A stretch of 64,000 bases of DNA. It comes from Spartinivicinus ruber (GTDB taxonomy: Bacteria; Pseudomonadota; Gammaproteobacteria; Pseudomonadales; Zooshikellaceae). Each line of letters begins with the position of its first letter. The first letter of the stretch is position 1. This document shows, piece by piece, positions 42,806 through 52,200 of the stretch. Both the position numbers and the translations under genes were made by a program. The notes beneath the pieces were generated by a model, which saw only the letters and a program-made list of their open reading frames with translations, was not told the origin of the DNA and searched no databases. Location of the stretch: contig NZ_CP048878.1 in assembly GCF_011009015.1 (NCBI RefSeq), forward strand, positions 6,295,001-6,359,000, read 5' to 3'.

Positions 42806-43164
42806 TTTACATCTCCTAAAAACCTGTTGGGCATTTAACCAGCACTGAAGTAGAAAGTAAAATACACCCTTCTTGAACTACACGTTGGGTATACACCCAT
42901 CGTTCAGGGTAAAACGCTACTGCTTCATTTAACAATTAATAAAACACAATTGTTGTTGGCTGTTAAAACCTATTACTCAACAAATACTACTTTGGATAAT
43001 ACATTAAGGCCACGGCGTCAGTAGTTTAGCCAAAACGGCTACAAGCACTGAAAAGGATAAGAGGTAACGTACGGCATCAAACGCTACTAATTACAACTTA
43101 GTATAACCTGTATATTTATGCCAATTTTTTATATGCATTTTATAAAATAATTTTTGTAGAAACA
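42806..43164. other. non-coding gap between lipase and multicopper oxidase
   Basis: No open frame with recognisable content. It should hold the multicopper oxidase promoter. Near 42869-42894 is an acccttc...gttgggt inverted pattern and the near-palindrome gggtatacaccc, candidates for a regulator site, not proven. Confidence 0.4.
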
Positions 43165-44244
43165 TCAGCTGGGCTTAGCTAAATATTTATCAATAAACAT
43201 CAAAATATGCTGTTCTGAATAACTGTGTCTAGCTAGGTAAGAGCTGTAACCCTTTGAATGTGGGTCAATTATGTAGCGGGTGCCCAAGTTGGTTAAAGAA
43301 AATTTAGCTCGAAAACGGCCGCCAGTTTTCCATAATAAAGGGTCGCATATAGGGTCCCCAGCAATAAAATAATGCTGAATATGTTGTTTAACCCAATCTG
43401 CGTCCCAAAGACGATTGGCTTTTGCTAAATCTAGCAAAGCAGCATGACCGAGGGCTGCTGAGCTATACCCAATGGCCTTTACACTATGTTTAATTGCTGC
43501 ATATTGGGCCATTGCACCGCCCAAAGAGTGCCCAAGTAATAATAAATTTGGAGCAATTTGAGGCTGCTTGTTGCTATTCGCCAATTGTTGTGTGGTTGTC
43601 TTGATAGCATCAACAACTGCAGCTGCCTGTAGATAAAGTGTTGGTACTGAATTAGCTACCAGGTTTTTTAAATCTGTAGTTAGCTGTTGGAGAGATAAGG
43701 ATCGATAGTGTTTGGGTTTAACAAAGCCTTTGCCAGAATGCGTGCCGCCAAAAACCAGTTTAAGTTGGTGGCTGGTTTTGTCATAAAAAAGTGCTGCAAT
43801 AAGCCCTGTGTGCTTATCAAAAACGATTCCTTCAGTTGAAAACTTCAGGTTAGTTAGCAATGGTTTTTTAAGAAACTCAGAGCGAAAATCTTCTAGCCGA
43901 TATAAGCTGTGTTGAGAAGAGTTGTTTATCTTTTCTTCAATATCGCTAATATGGGTAAGTGATTCGCCATAAGTAAACCCTGCAAGTGCTGCATTCACAG
44001 CAATATCAGATAAGTCTCCTTGCTGCATATCGATAGGCTTTTCTTGCCAAAGCTGCTTTCGGTTTAACCTGCTAATAACGGTTTCTGCTAAAGATTTACT
44101 TTCAGATAAACTATTAGACTTAAACAGTTGTTTAAATGATTGTAAGCTGATTGTGCTTAAACTATTGCGGGAGGAGCTTCTACTTAGATCAACAGCATCT
44201 ACCATGGAGGGTAAATAACTATTTGTTTTTATTGGATTTATCAT
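43165..44244 (-). CDS. class 3 (Lipase_3) alpha/beta-hydrolase
   Basis: 359 residues. The nucleophile elbow LLLGHSLGGAMAQYA places the catalytic serine at S240. D297 in AGDPICDP and a His in the C-terminal ARHSYSEQH segment complete a plausible triad. The LVFGGTHSG strand (about 164-172) is the oxyanion-hole strand of Lipase_3 proteins. The first 60 residues are Ser-rich and have no classical signal peptide, so it is either cytoplasmic or exported by another route. It stands alone between the multicopper oxidase and flavohaemoglobin genes, reading in their direction. Confidence 0.85.
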   Translation of the reverse strand: MINPIKTNSYLPSMVDAVDLSRSSSRNSLSTISLQSFKQLFKSNSLSESKSLAETVISRLNRKQLWQEKPIDMQQGDLSDIAVNAALAGFTYGESLTHISDIEEKINNSSQHSLYRLEDFRSEFLKKPLLTNLKFSTEGIVFDKHTGLIAALFYDKTSHQLKLVFGGTHSGKGFVKPKHYRSLSLQQLTTDLKNLVANSVPTLYLQAAAVVDAIKTTTQQLANSNKQPQIAPNLLLLGHSLGGAMAQYAAIKHSVKAIGYSSAALGHAALLDLAKANRLWDADWVKQHIQHYFIAGDPICDPLLWKTGGRFRAKFSLTNLGTRYIIDPHSKGYSSYLARHSYSEQHILMFIDKYLAKPS

Positions 44245-44398
44245 TGATACAACCTGAACACTACACCGTTAATTACACCACTTGCTTAAGATATATAACA
44301 AGTGGCGCTTTTTATAGATATCAGGTTTAAGTCGGTTTTTTTATGAATCTAAGAGCTGGCTGGCTATTTATCGTTCCTCCAATTGATCATTTGGTTGT

Positions 44399-45607
44399 TT
44401 ATAAGGTTTGTTGTGGCCCAAATACTTCATAATGCACTTGGTTTGGTTCTACTCCCATAGTTAACAGCTGTTGGTTAACTGCCTGCATAAAACCAAATGG
44501 ACCACACAGGTAGTATTGAGCATTAGGCAATAACAATTGTTGTTTAATAGCATCAAGCTGCATAGTTCCTTCAAACTGGTAATCTATCCCTTGTAGGTCA
44601 GTTGCTTCCGGTTGGCGATACCAGATAATAGATTGAATATTGTTATTTTCAGCTTCAGTTTGCTTAATAAACGACTTAAATGCATGTACTTTACTGTGCT
44701 CACAGGCATGTAAGTAAAAGATGGGAGCTTGGTGATTGCTGGCAACTAAGGTATTTAACATGCTTACCAGTGGTGTTAAACCCACTCCAGCAGAAATAAG
44801 TACAACAGGTGTTTCTTGGTTGGCTTGCAAATAAAAGTCACCAGCAGGAGGTAACACTTTTAAAGTATCGCCTACCTTGATTTGCTCATGAAGGTAATTA
44901 GATACAATGCCTGGTTTTAATCCTCTATCTTCTCGTCGCACGCTAATACGATAAGTTTGGCCATTCGGTTTGTCAGATAATGAGTATTGTCGTATTTCTT
45001 GATATGCAGATGACTCTGGTTTGGTCATTACACTTAGGTATTGCCCAGGTTTAAAACTTTTTACAGGTTTTCCATCAACAGGAGCTAATTTAAATGAGGT
45101 GATTAACTCACTTTCAATGGTTTTTTCTATCACTGTAAATTCTCGCGGGCCTTTCCAACCACCCTCTACTCGCTCATATTCACTATAAATGGTGGCCTCA
45201 CGCTCTATAAAAATACCTGCTAGAACTTGATAAGCTTTCCCCCAAGCCTCTAATACTTCATCTGTTGCTACTTCAGGCGCTAATTCTTTTAACGTAGCCA
45301 ACAAATGATTACCGACTATGGGGTAGTGTTCTGGTTGAATTAAAAAACCAGTGTGTTTTTGTGCAATATGCTCAATAGCGCCAGTGAGCACTTCAGGCTT
45401 ATCAATAAACTTAGCATAGGCTAATACAGCATTAAATAAGGCTTTTGGTTGTTCTCCGGTGTGTTGATGACTCTCATTGAAAATATTTAGCAGTTCTGGG
45501 TTGTGGGTAAACATTCTTTTATAGAAGTGTTCAGTAATTGCTGTGCCCGCTTTTTCTAATAGTGGTACGGTGGCTTTAACTGTGTTGATGGTGTTTGTGT
45601 CTAGCAT
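44399..45607 (-). CDS. hmp: flavohaemoglobin, nitric oxide dioxygenase
   Basis: 402 residues from the ATG at 45607, which has AAAGGAG upstream; the frame is open 20 codons further but without homology. The globin domain (1-140) has the haem-ligand His in EHIAQKHTGF/EHYPIVGNHLL. A ferredoxin-reductase-like FAD domain (RQYSLSDKPNG) and an NAD(P)H domain (VVLISAGVGLTPLVSML, YLCGPFGFM) follow. It converts NO to nitrate using O2 and NADH. A regulator gene diverges from its promoter region. Confidence 0.95.
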   Translation of the reverse strand: MLDTNTINTVKATVPLLEKAGTAITEHFYKRMFTHNPELLNIFNESHQHTGEQPKALFNAVLAYAKFIDKPEVLTGAIEHIAQKHTGFLIQPEHYPIVGNHLLATLKELAPEVATDEVLEAWGKAYQVLAGIFIEREATIYSEYERVEGGWKGPREFTVIEKTIESELITSFKLAPVDGKPVKSFKPGQYLSVMTKPESSAYQEIRQYSLSDKPNGQTYRISVRREDRGLKPGIVSNYLHEQIKVGDTLKVLPPAGDFYLQANQETPVVLISAGVGLTPLVSMLNTLVASNHQAPIFYLHACEHSKVHAFKSFIKQTEAENNNIQSIIWYRQPEATDLQGIDYQFEGTMQLDAIKQQLLLPNAQYYLCGPFGFMQAVNQQLLTMGVEPNQVHYEVFGPQQTL

Positions 45608-45697
45608 CAATAGCTCCTTTATATTTACCCTGGGCGTTATCGAGATTGGTACCCTTTGCTTCAACAAGGATAGCTGGTTAACTTTAATATGTAGGTT

Positions 45698-45720
45698 AAA
45701 TACATTATTTAAATATGCAT
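45698..45720 (-). promoter_or_regulatory. possible NsrR-like palindrome upstream of hmp
   Basis: aaatacattatttaaatatg plus cat is an imperfect inverted repeat of an ATGCAT-type half-site, resembling the AT-rich NsrR operator that often lies before hmp. Position (about 90 bp before the hmp start) is suitable. Weak evidence, by eye. Confidence 0.25.
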
Positions 45721-45886
45721 GCTACATCCATATTTTAGAGGGAGCAAGTAACTCAATATAGGTATTTACCACTATCATATTGGTGGTAAGCGCTGCTGAA
45801 GCTATTTGGGTTTCACACCCAGTATATATCAGGGTATATTAAACCAATTGGTTGAGTGTTTCTGTGCAACATCTATACTGGCTATT

Positions 45887-46219
45887 ATGCGAACACTTCA
45901 ATCCATATCATTAGATTTAGTTTTCAAAGCTCTGGCTGATGAAACCAGACGTGAGCTTTTGCAAACATTATGTAAGAGTAGTTACAGCATTCGAGAGTTA
46001 GCGGAGCCTTTTGATATCAGTTTTGCTGCAGTCGCAAAACATGTTGGTGTGCTAGAACGAGCGGGCTTGATAACCAGAAAAAAGCGAGGGCGGGAGCAAA
46101 TATGTTCAATCAACCCGTTAACGCTACAAGCAGCACATCAATGGTTAGGCTTCTATGAAAGCTTTTGGAACCAACAGCTTGATCATCTGGATGATTATGT
46201 CAGCTTACTAAGTAAATAA
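45887..46219 (+). CDS. ArsR-family winged-helix regulator
   Basis: 110 residues from ATG 45887 (MRTLQSISLDLVFKALADETR). The frame extends 27 codons upstream to 45806, but that part lacks conservation. The HTH reads SIRELAEPFDISFAAVAKHVGVLERAGLITRKK-like, with a winged hairpin RGREQICSINP. No metal-binding Cys pattern (CxC) is present, so it is probably of the SdpR/YgaV-like non-metal branch. It is divergent from hmp and may regulate it. Confidence 0.85.
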   Translation: MRTLQSISLDLVFKALADETRRELLQTLCKSSYSIRELAEPFDISFAAVAKHVGVLERAGLITRKKRGREQICSINPLTLQAAHQWLGFYESFWNQQLDHLDDYVSLLSK

Positions 46220-46429
46220 TATTTACTTAGTAGTGGCATGACAGCAAAGATAATATAAATATTACACTACAGTTTTCAGAGATATTGATTAACCAAACCC
46301 AGTTAACAATACAGCATGAAGGGTTTGCAACAGTAGATGCAAAACGTATAAACATAGTCAAGGGTGGGATGGTTGTTTGGGAAAACTATCCAATAGATTA
46401 AATCAAGAGGGGTAGTAAAAAAGGAAGTT

Positions 46430-46762
46430 ATGAAGAAGTGGTTGATAATAGTTGCTGTAGTTGTTTTATTTCAAAACCGACAAGAAATAAGCTTGTTCTT
46501 AAATCCACCACCTGACTTTTCAGCAATTAATAAAGAAGACGTTGTGCTATACGCCACCAGTTGGTGTGGTTACTGCAAAAAAGCCAGAACATTTTTAGAA
46601 AAATATAAAATACCTTATATAGAGTATGACATAGAAAAGTCAGCGGTAGGTTATCAACAATACAAACAACTGAATGGCAAAGGAGTACCGTTCTTTTCGG
46701 TTAAGGGGAAAACCATCAATGGCTATAACCCCCAAGCAGTAGTGGCAGCTTTGGAGGGGTGA
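46430..46762 (+). CDS. membrane-anchored glutaredoxin-like protein
   Basis: 110 residues: an N-terminal hydrophobic segment (WLIIVAVVVLF, residues 4-14) as signal anchor, then a glutaredoxin fold with redox centre C46-G-Y-C49 (TSWCGYCKKA), the cis-Pro motif GVPFF and the GYNPQAV glutathione-site end. It probably faces the periplasm and handles disulfide exchange or deglutathionylation. AAGGAAG precedes the ATG. It is separate from the flanking genes. Confidence 0.88.
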   Translation: MKKWLIIVAVVVLFQNRQEISLFLNPPPDFSAINKEDVVLYATSWCGYCKKARTFLEKYKIPYIEYDIEKSAVGYQQYKQLNGKGVPFFSVKGKTINGYNPQAVVAALEG

Positions 46763-46841
46763 GGATACAGAAAATCTATGTCTGTTTGTAGATACACTTT
46801 TACATGATTAATTTGTAAGCATTTTAGCCTTTGCTACAAAA

Positions 46842-47258
46842 ATGGGGTGGAATAAACGAACGAGATATTCTGCTGATACAGCATTTAATTGTTTAATCGA
46901 TATTGTAGGAAACTTACCGATTGCAAAAGTCGCAAAGTCAGTTGTGATAGATTTTATACCGCAGCTTTACGAGTATCCTGCTAATAGAAATAGAGGTAAA
47001 AATAAAGAATCAATAAGAAAGATACCTATACATAGAGACCTGATTAAAATAGGGTTAAGTGATTATATTTTAAATAGGGAGCGGCAATAGAAGCTTTTTG
47101 AGCTAATTCCTTTAGATGGTAAATATGGAAGGGTAGTTTCTATTTGGTTTTCATCTCTTAAAAGGAAGATGGGCTTCCCTCCATCTAAAGTTTCCGGCAT
47201 ACCGTCAGGGATTCAGGGATACCTAGCGAGCATATCAAGGCACTATTAGGCCACTACA
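46842..47258 (+). pseudogene. decayed tyrosine-recombinase (phage-type integrase) gene
   Basis: Blocks of an integrase are strung together: YEYPANRNRG and IRKIPIHRDLIKIGLSDYIL, then an in-frame TAG at 47088, then KLFELIPLDGKYGRVVSIWF and LKRKMGF. After a frame change, EHIKALLGHYSV corresponds to the late 'HxxxxLGH' region. The catalytic HxxR and the Tyr are not found. Length is well below a whole integrase. Confidence 0.65.
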
Positions 47259-47390
47259 GTGTATGTGGTCTGCCTCACCGCCAAACTGCTCTAAATCAAT
47301 TTTCCAGCGTTTGCATTGTTCATTACAAATAGCTTCAAGGCTATTGAGTATGTCATTAGTGAAGAACTTTCTACGGTATTTGGTTACTAG
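47245..47390 (-). pseudogene. IS200/IS605-type Y1 transposase (TnpA) fragment
   Basis: The minus strand encodes VTKYRRKFFTNDIL, then LEAICNEQCKRWKIDLEQFG and GEADHIH, the N-terminal part of a Y1 HUH transposase including the HUH metal motif (HIH). It stops abruptly at the integrase remnant and at an IS-like end near 47388. Confidence 0.7.
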
Positions 47391-47541
47391 GGCCTGTTAA
47401 CACTAATGTTGTTACAATAGGCTCATGGAGATTACAACACAACAATTTAAAATGATCGAACACTTGCTGCCTGTTCAGCGCGGCAATGTAAAATTATCGA
47501 CTAACAAGTTCACCAAACTTTTCGAGAGCAAGTACATGTAA
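47388..47541 (+). pseudogene. IS5-family transposase N-terminal fragment with terminal repeat
   Basis: agggcctgttaacactaatg at 47388-47407 looks like an IS5-family terminal repeat. From ATG 47425 a 38-codon frame begins MEITTQQFKMIEHLLPVQRG, the N-terminus of an IS5/IS427-type transposase, then loses similarity. The catalytic DDE part is absent. It appears inserted into the IS200-like fragment. Confidence 0.65.
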
Positions 47542-47701
47542 AGAACCTTTTGGATTATCAGTACTACAGATAATCGTAGTTGGCTCTGACAATGCTACTT
47601 GTATGAACCACAAATAGCTCAATAGCTGACACCCCAATAATTTGGCTAGACCTATAAAACTCATAACTCACTAATTTTTAATATTTAATTTACTAGTATA
47701 G

Positions 47702-48406
47702 TCAAATGTGGCAACTAATTATGAGAGTAGAGGGCAAGTTATACTGTTTGACAAAGCTGTTGGAACCATTCCGAGTAAACCTAATAGCTCTGGAATCTAA
47801 TTGTTTAGTAGCCCAGCCCTTACTAAATATATCTGTTAATATCCATTGACCTAAACTACCTGATAGATGGCTACGTCGTTCACTCCAATCCAAACAAGCT
47901 TTACATATCGGGCGTTTAGTTTTATTCAGTTTATTAAAATCTATCCCTAATCCTTTGAAAAAAACTTTCCCCTGAGTACTTACGACTAATTCAGTACTAT
48001 TGTCGACTATGTGACCTTGTGATATTAAGGTATCATAAAGCACTACACCCAGCTCCCCAGCTAAGTGATCGTAACAAACACGGGCTTTCCTCAATGCAGG
48101 ATCACTAGGACCAGTTACAACTTTTTGATGGGTTGTTATAGAACTAATATTCAGTAGTTTCTCTATAAGCCCAGCAACCTCAGCGTCTTTCAATTGAAAA
48201 TACTTGTGCCTTCCCTGCTTTCTTACAACGACTAGTTCGCCATTTACTAGCTTTGCTAAATGGCTACTGGCTGTTTGTGCAGTAATATCTGCTTCTATAG
48301 CCAGCTCTGTGGCCGTTAATGCCTTGCCTCCCATCAATGCAGTTAGCATTTTTGCTCTTGCTGTATCACCAATTAAACTGGCTACAAATGAAATATCAGG
48401 TTCCAA
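47702..48406 (-). CDS. ArsR-type transcriptional regulator with C-terminal extension
   Basis: 234 residues. The N-terminal winged helix (about 1-80) reads LIGDTARAKMLTALMGG, LTATELAIEADITAQTASSHLAKL and the wing RKQGRHKYFQL. The longer C-terminal half contains RVCYDHLAGELGV, typical of a subgroup of ArsR-like proteins, and CKACLDWSERRSHLSGSLG. It is divergent from the NIPSNAP-like and ABM genes, with about 148 bp between, and probably controls them. The ligand is unknown. Confidence 0.88.
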   Translation of the reverse strand: MEPDISFVASLIGDTARAKMLTALMGGKALTATELAIEADITAQTASSHLAKLVNGELVVVRKQGRHKYFQLKDAEVAGLIEKLLNISSITTHQKVVTGPSDPALRKARVCYDHLAGELGVVLYDTLISQGHIVDNSTELVVSTQGKVFFKGLGIDFNKLNKTKRPICKACLDWSERRSHLSGSLGQWILTDIFSKGWATKQLDSRAIRFTRNGSNSFVKQYNLPSTLIISCHI

Positions 48407-48554
48407 CTTAAATCTACCTTCATACCTTTTTAGGCAATATTATACTGATCATTTTAAGTATATATCCATTTGAAAGAGAACAGTTCGATGCTCATCGAAG
48501 CAAAACAATTATTGCTTGTTAGACTGCCTGAACAACCAAGAGGAAATAACACTA

Positions 48555-48893
48555 ATGAGCATTACCTGTTTTATTGAGTATGAAATAGATCCATTGAAAC
48601 TGAATAAATTTCAAGAATATGCCCAAAACTGGGGTGAAATTATACCTGCCTGTGGAGGCGAGCTAATTGGTTATTTTTTACCCCATGAAGGTACCAATGA
48701 TACAGCTTATGGATTAATAACCTTCCAAAGCCTGGCAGGCTATGAAAAATATAGGGCCAGGTTGAAAGAAAATAATAAAGGAAAGGCAAACTTTAATTTT
48801 GCTCAACAAGAAAAATTTATCATTTCAGAAAAACGTACATTTTTAAAAGTAGTACCCCAAACCTATAAACAACCAGCAAAGGATGAAATATGA
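48555..48893 (+). CDS. NIPSNAP-like small protein
   Basis: 112 residues from ATG 48555 with AGAGGAA upstream (the frame is open to 48516). [54 protein letters not shown] follow the ferredoxin-like dimeric alpha/beta-barrel pattern of NIPSNAP family proteins. Its last four bases (atga) form the start of the ABM-domain gene, so the two are translationally coupled. Function is unknown; these proteins often act on small lipophilic substrates. Confidence 0.75.
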   Translation: MSITCFIEYEIDPLKLNKFQEYAQNWGEIIPACGGELIGYFLPHEGTNDTAYGLITFQSLAGYEKYRARLKENNKGKANFNFAQQEKFIISEKRTFLKVVPQTYKQPAKDEI

Positions 48894-49204
48894 TCGCCGT
48901 CATATTTGAGGTAGAGCCTAAAGAAGAGGGAAAGGAAGAGTATCTTACAATAGCAGCGGAATTAAAAACCAGTTTAGAAAGTATCACTGGCTTTATCTCT
49001 GTAGAGCGCTTTGAAAGCTTAACAAACCCTAGCCGTATTCTTTCACTCTCTTTTTGGGAAGACGAAAATGCAGTAAAAACCTGGCGTAACCAAATTGAAC
49101 ATCGAAGAGCACAGAAAAGAGGTAAAGACTATTTATTTGATTATTATAGAATACGAGTAGCAGAGGTTGTTTGTGATTATAGTATAAAAAAAAATCCCAC
49201 ATAA
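48890..49204 (+). CDS. antibiotic-biosynthesis-monooxygenase (ABM) domain protein
   Basis: 104 residues with an ABM fold: [50 protein letters not shown], then [12 protein letters not shown]. It overlaps the preceding gene by 4 bp. Family members include cofactor-free quinone monooxygenases and haem-degrading enzymes; which one cannot be told. The pair under a divergent ArsR regulator suggests a detoxification unit. Confidence 0.85.
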   Translation: MIAVIFEVEPKEEGKEEYLTIAAELKTSLESITGFISVERFESLTNPSRILSLSFWEDENAVKTWRNQIEHRRAQKRGKDYLFDYYRIRVAEVVCDYSIKKNPT

Positions 49205-49232
49205 GACACCATTAACTTCTGGTGTCTTATGT
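49199..49232. terminator. bidirectional terminator between ABM gene and large OmpA-domain gene
   Basis: A perfect 13-bp stem, acataagacacca and tggtgtcttatgt, with an 8-base loop, between convergent stops. On the minus strand nine T bases follow within a few bases (plus-strand A-run at 49188-49196). Confidence 0.8.
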
Positions 49233-49252
49233 TTACTACATACTTAATCCTA

Positions 49253-52200
49253 TCAATTCAGCACACTAGGATCTTTTGCTGACACACCATCTTCAACCCA
49301 TTTTTTTATAGCCATTTTTCTATAATTGGTGCCTTTACTTTTATCAAACTCACCATAAAAGTACCACTTAATCGCATTGTTGGTCGTTGGTAGGTTAGGT
49401 AGTTTATTAGGTGTAACCGTTCCTACTTTGTCTACCCATCTCTTATCACGAGTTAAGTCAAATGCACCACTTTTTGCCTTTTCCCTTTCTTTAGGGTCAT
49501 CGGAGTCTCTAGCCCAAGGACAAGTTTTAGGATCAGCAAAGTTTTTAGGAGCAGGGATATAGAATAAACCGTCGTCATATTTTTTAACATGTTTATCGGA
49601 AAGTCCTGATTTACCTTGACTACGCAGGTTTTTAATCCAGAACTTAAAGTCATGCATCTTGTTTGTTTTTAAATCAACCTTATCGTCTGCTCCAAGTAAC
49701 CAATCAAAGAAGCCATCTGAAATCGCTTTTTTGCCAAATGGCCTTAGTCCATCAACCTCATAGCCAGCTGGAGTCTTATAAGATAAGTTCTCAACACTAG
49801 CATAAACATGTAATTCCATTTTATTTTTAACTGTTGCTGACATTTTACCACTGATGTGAGGCTTAATGATTTCTAATAGCTGTTTCTTGATTAATGAGTC
49901 TGAAGAATTTAGCATCGACAACATTGGTGCTAACTGATACGTATTTAATAGCGATTGATTTTCAGCTAATTTACTTGCAATAAAGGTATAGTTTGATTCG
50001 TCAATTATAATATCCACAGTCGCTATCCCCATATAGCCACCACTGGAATTAGTTTTAAGTTTTGCATCTACTTTCAGTGTACCTAAATAGGTTAAGGTCG
50101 TATTAACTGTCGGGCCTACCGTTGACGTATCACCTTCTTCTGATAAATCATAGGCACAAGTCAGTTGTTGCCAGCTATGGCCCATTTTTTTGTACATTTC
50201 TTCATCAATTTTTTCTACGAATGCTAGTAAGCCCAACTCAACCTTATCATTCCAGTCAAACTCCTTTAACATGGTTTTATGATCAGCTTTATCATTTTTA
50301 CCGCTAAACTTAGTGCCTGATAGCCCATAAGCATATTTTGCTGAGATAAAAAATGAGCCTTGTTCAGCTACCCTAAACATAGGTGCAACTGCCGTAAGCC
50401 CAGAAAACAGTTTCGGAAATTGATAGTCTCGCTCTTTTGAGAGCATAAAATCTTTATCAAACAGATAGCTTTCTGGAAATAAATTCTTTATCCAATTTCC
50501 CTCTTCATCTCTTAATGCTTTTGAACGGTCTGGATTAATAGACAAACAAAAATTTTCATTAAAACTTTCGGCAACTTTATAATTATCGTATAAATTTCGT
50601 CCTATCTTTGCGACTGCGCCTCCTATATTGACGACATCAGTTACTCCAACACCGTCTAAAATATCCTTGTTCCTTTGTGTAAAGTTTTCATCAGTGCCTT
50701 CAACTCGGATAGGCCGTGTTGTCTTTCGGTTTCGTCCTACTGTTACTTCCAACTTGTACTGCATTTCAAGCTTGTTTGTTTTACTATTCCACTCTGACTT
50801 ATCGAAAAAGTCAAATAACTGGGATTGAGTCATTGGTTTAATTCCGGGAATAATCCGTCTCTCACCAAAACGATAACGCAAATAAAAGACACAACCATAA
50901 TGGCCTTTAAACTGACTTTCTTCTGGCAGCAAATCAATATCTGTTAGCTTTTGAGTCACATCTGTATAAACTGGGCCTTCTAACTCAGCAAACGCATTGA
51001 CCATCCTGACAGGTCTTAAGCTGACTGGAATAGCTCGTTCTAGGTAATGCTCTGGCTTACCTTGTTCTTTCGTATATTCCTCATCTTTCTTTAAAACAAT
51101 AATTACCCGTATTTCGTCGAATGGTGATACAGACCTATCTTTACTCTCCAAACTTTGTAAATAGTCTACTAAAGGCATCCATTCTGGATTATTTTCTATT
51201 ATAGCCGGCTTAATATAGACACCAGTATATTTATAAATACTAATATCCATACCAGCATAATTAATATCCAAATCCATCATTAGTGATTCAATGGATGGGC
51301 TACCTACACCATGAATAGGAAAACAACTTTGGAAGTTTGCCAACATCATTTTTTCATCAAAGTTTGGCATAGGTATTGGAATTCTTAGCCTTGAGCTGTG
51401 AAGCATCCAGTTCTTTCTCATTACATTTTTACTGGATTCTTCAAACTTAGTGGATAGTAACGATTTATCCACTTTATATTCCCCTGAATTGTCCCAGACA
51501 TCAGGCATACCTAAGTAATCCATCCAAAACTGATCAAGAGGATAATGAAATTGGTTGTCGTGTGGGTAACTCCATTCAGAATTGAGCACAAAAAAGTTAA
51601 TGAATTTATCGATATGGAGTTTTTCTAATTGTTTTTTATATTCTGCATAGTTAGGTGAAAACTCACCACCATTCATGATGACATAGCCTAAGCTTTTATA
51701 TTGGTAAGCAGCACGGATAATAAGCTTAATTAAGCTATTTAATACTTCAGCACGAATTCGATACTGATTATTTAAAAATTTTAAATAATCAACTTGTTTC
51801 TCATCTTGTTTTACAATTTGAATAAATTTACGATTGTAAAGGGATTTGGTACCGATATCCTTTTCTAAGCGATGATAATCAATATATTCATTCAGTAAAT
51901 TATCACCAAGCAAATCATCAATATATTCTGTTGCTGAAACTAAAGCCTTGCTGGCATCTTTAAACAACATTAAACAGTTTGCGATGAGCATGGTTTGAGG
52001 AAACATAGCAGCAATACCACAAGCTGCATCAAATATTGCCCATAACATTTCTATTTGTGCTTGATGGTAATCAAAATAGGCATTAACTTGTAGTTGTCTG
52101 GCTTGCTCTAAGTTCTGCATTGCCTCTCTAGAGGGCCTGAAAATTAGCTCCCCTCCAGGTACACTCAAAACAACTTCTACCCGCCGGCTTGCTACAAAAT

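Noticed and set aside
46285-46401. 38-codon frame starting at TTG before the glutaredoxin gene
   Set aside because: No ribosome site, unusual start and no recognised similarity; perhaps the end of a lost gene.
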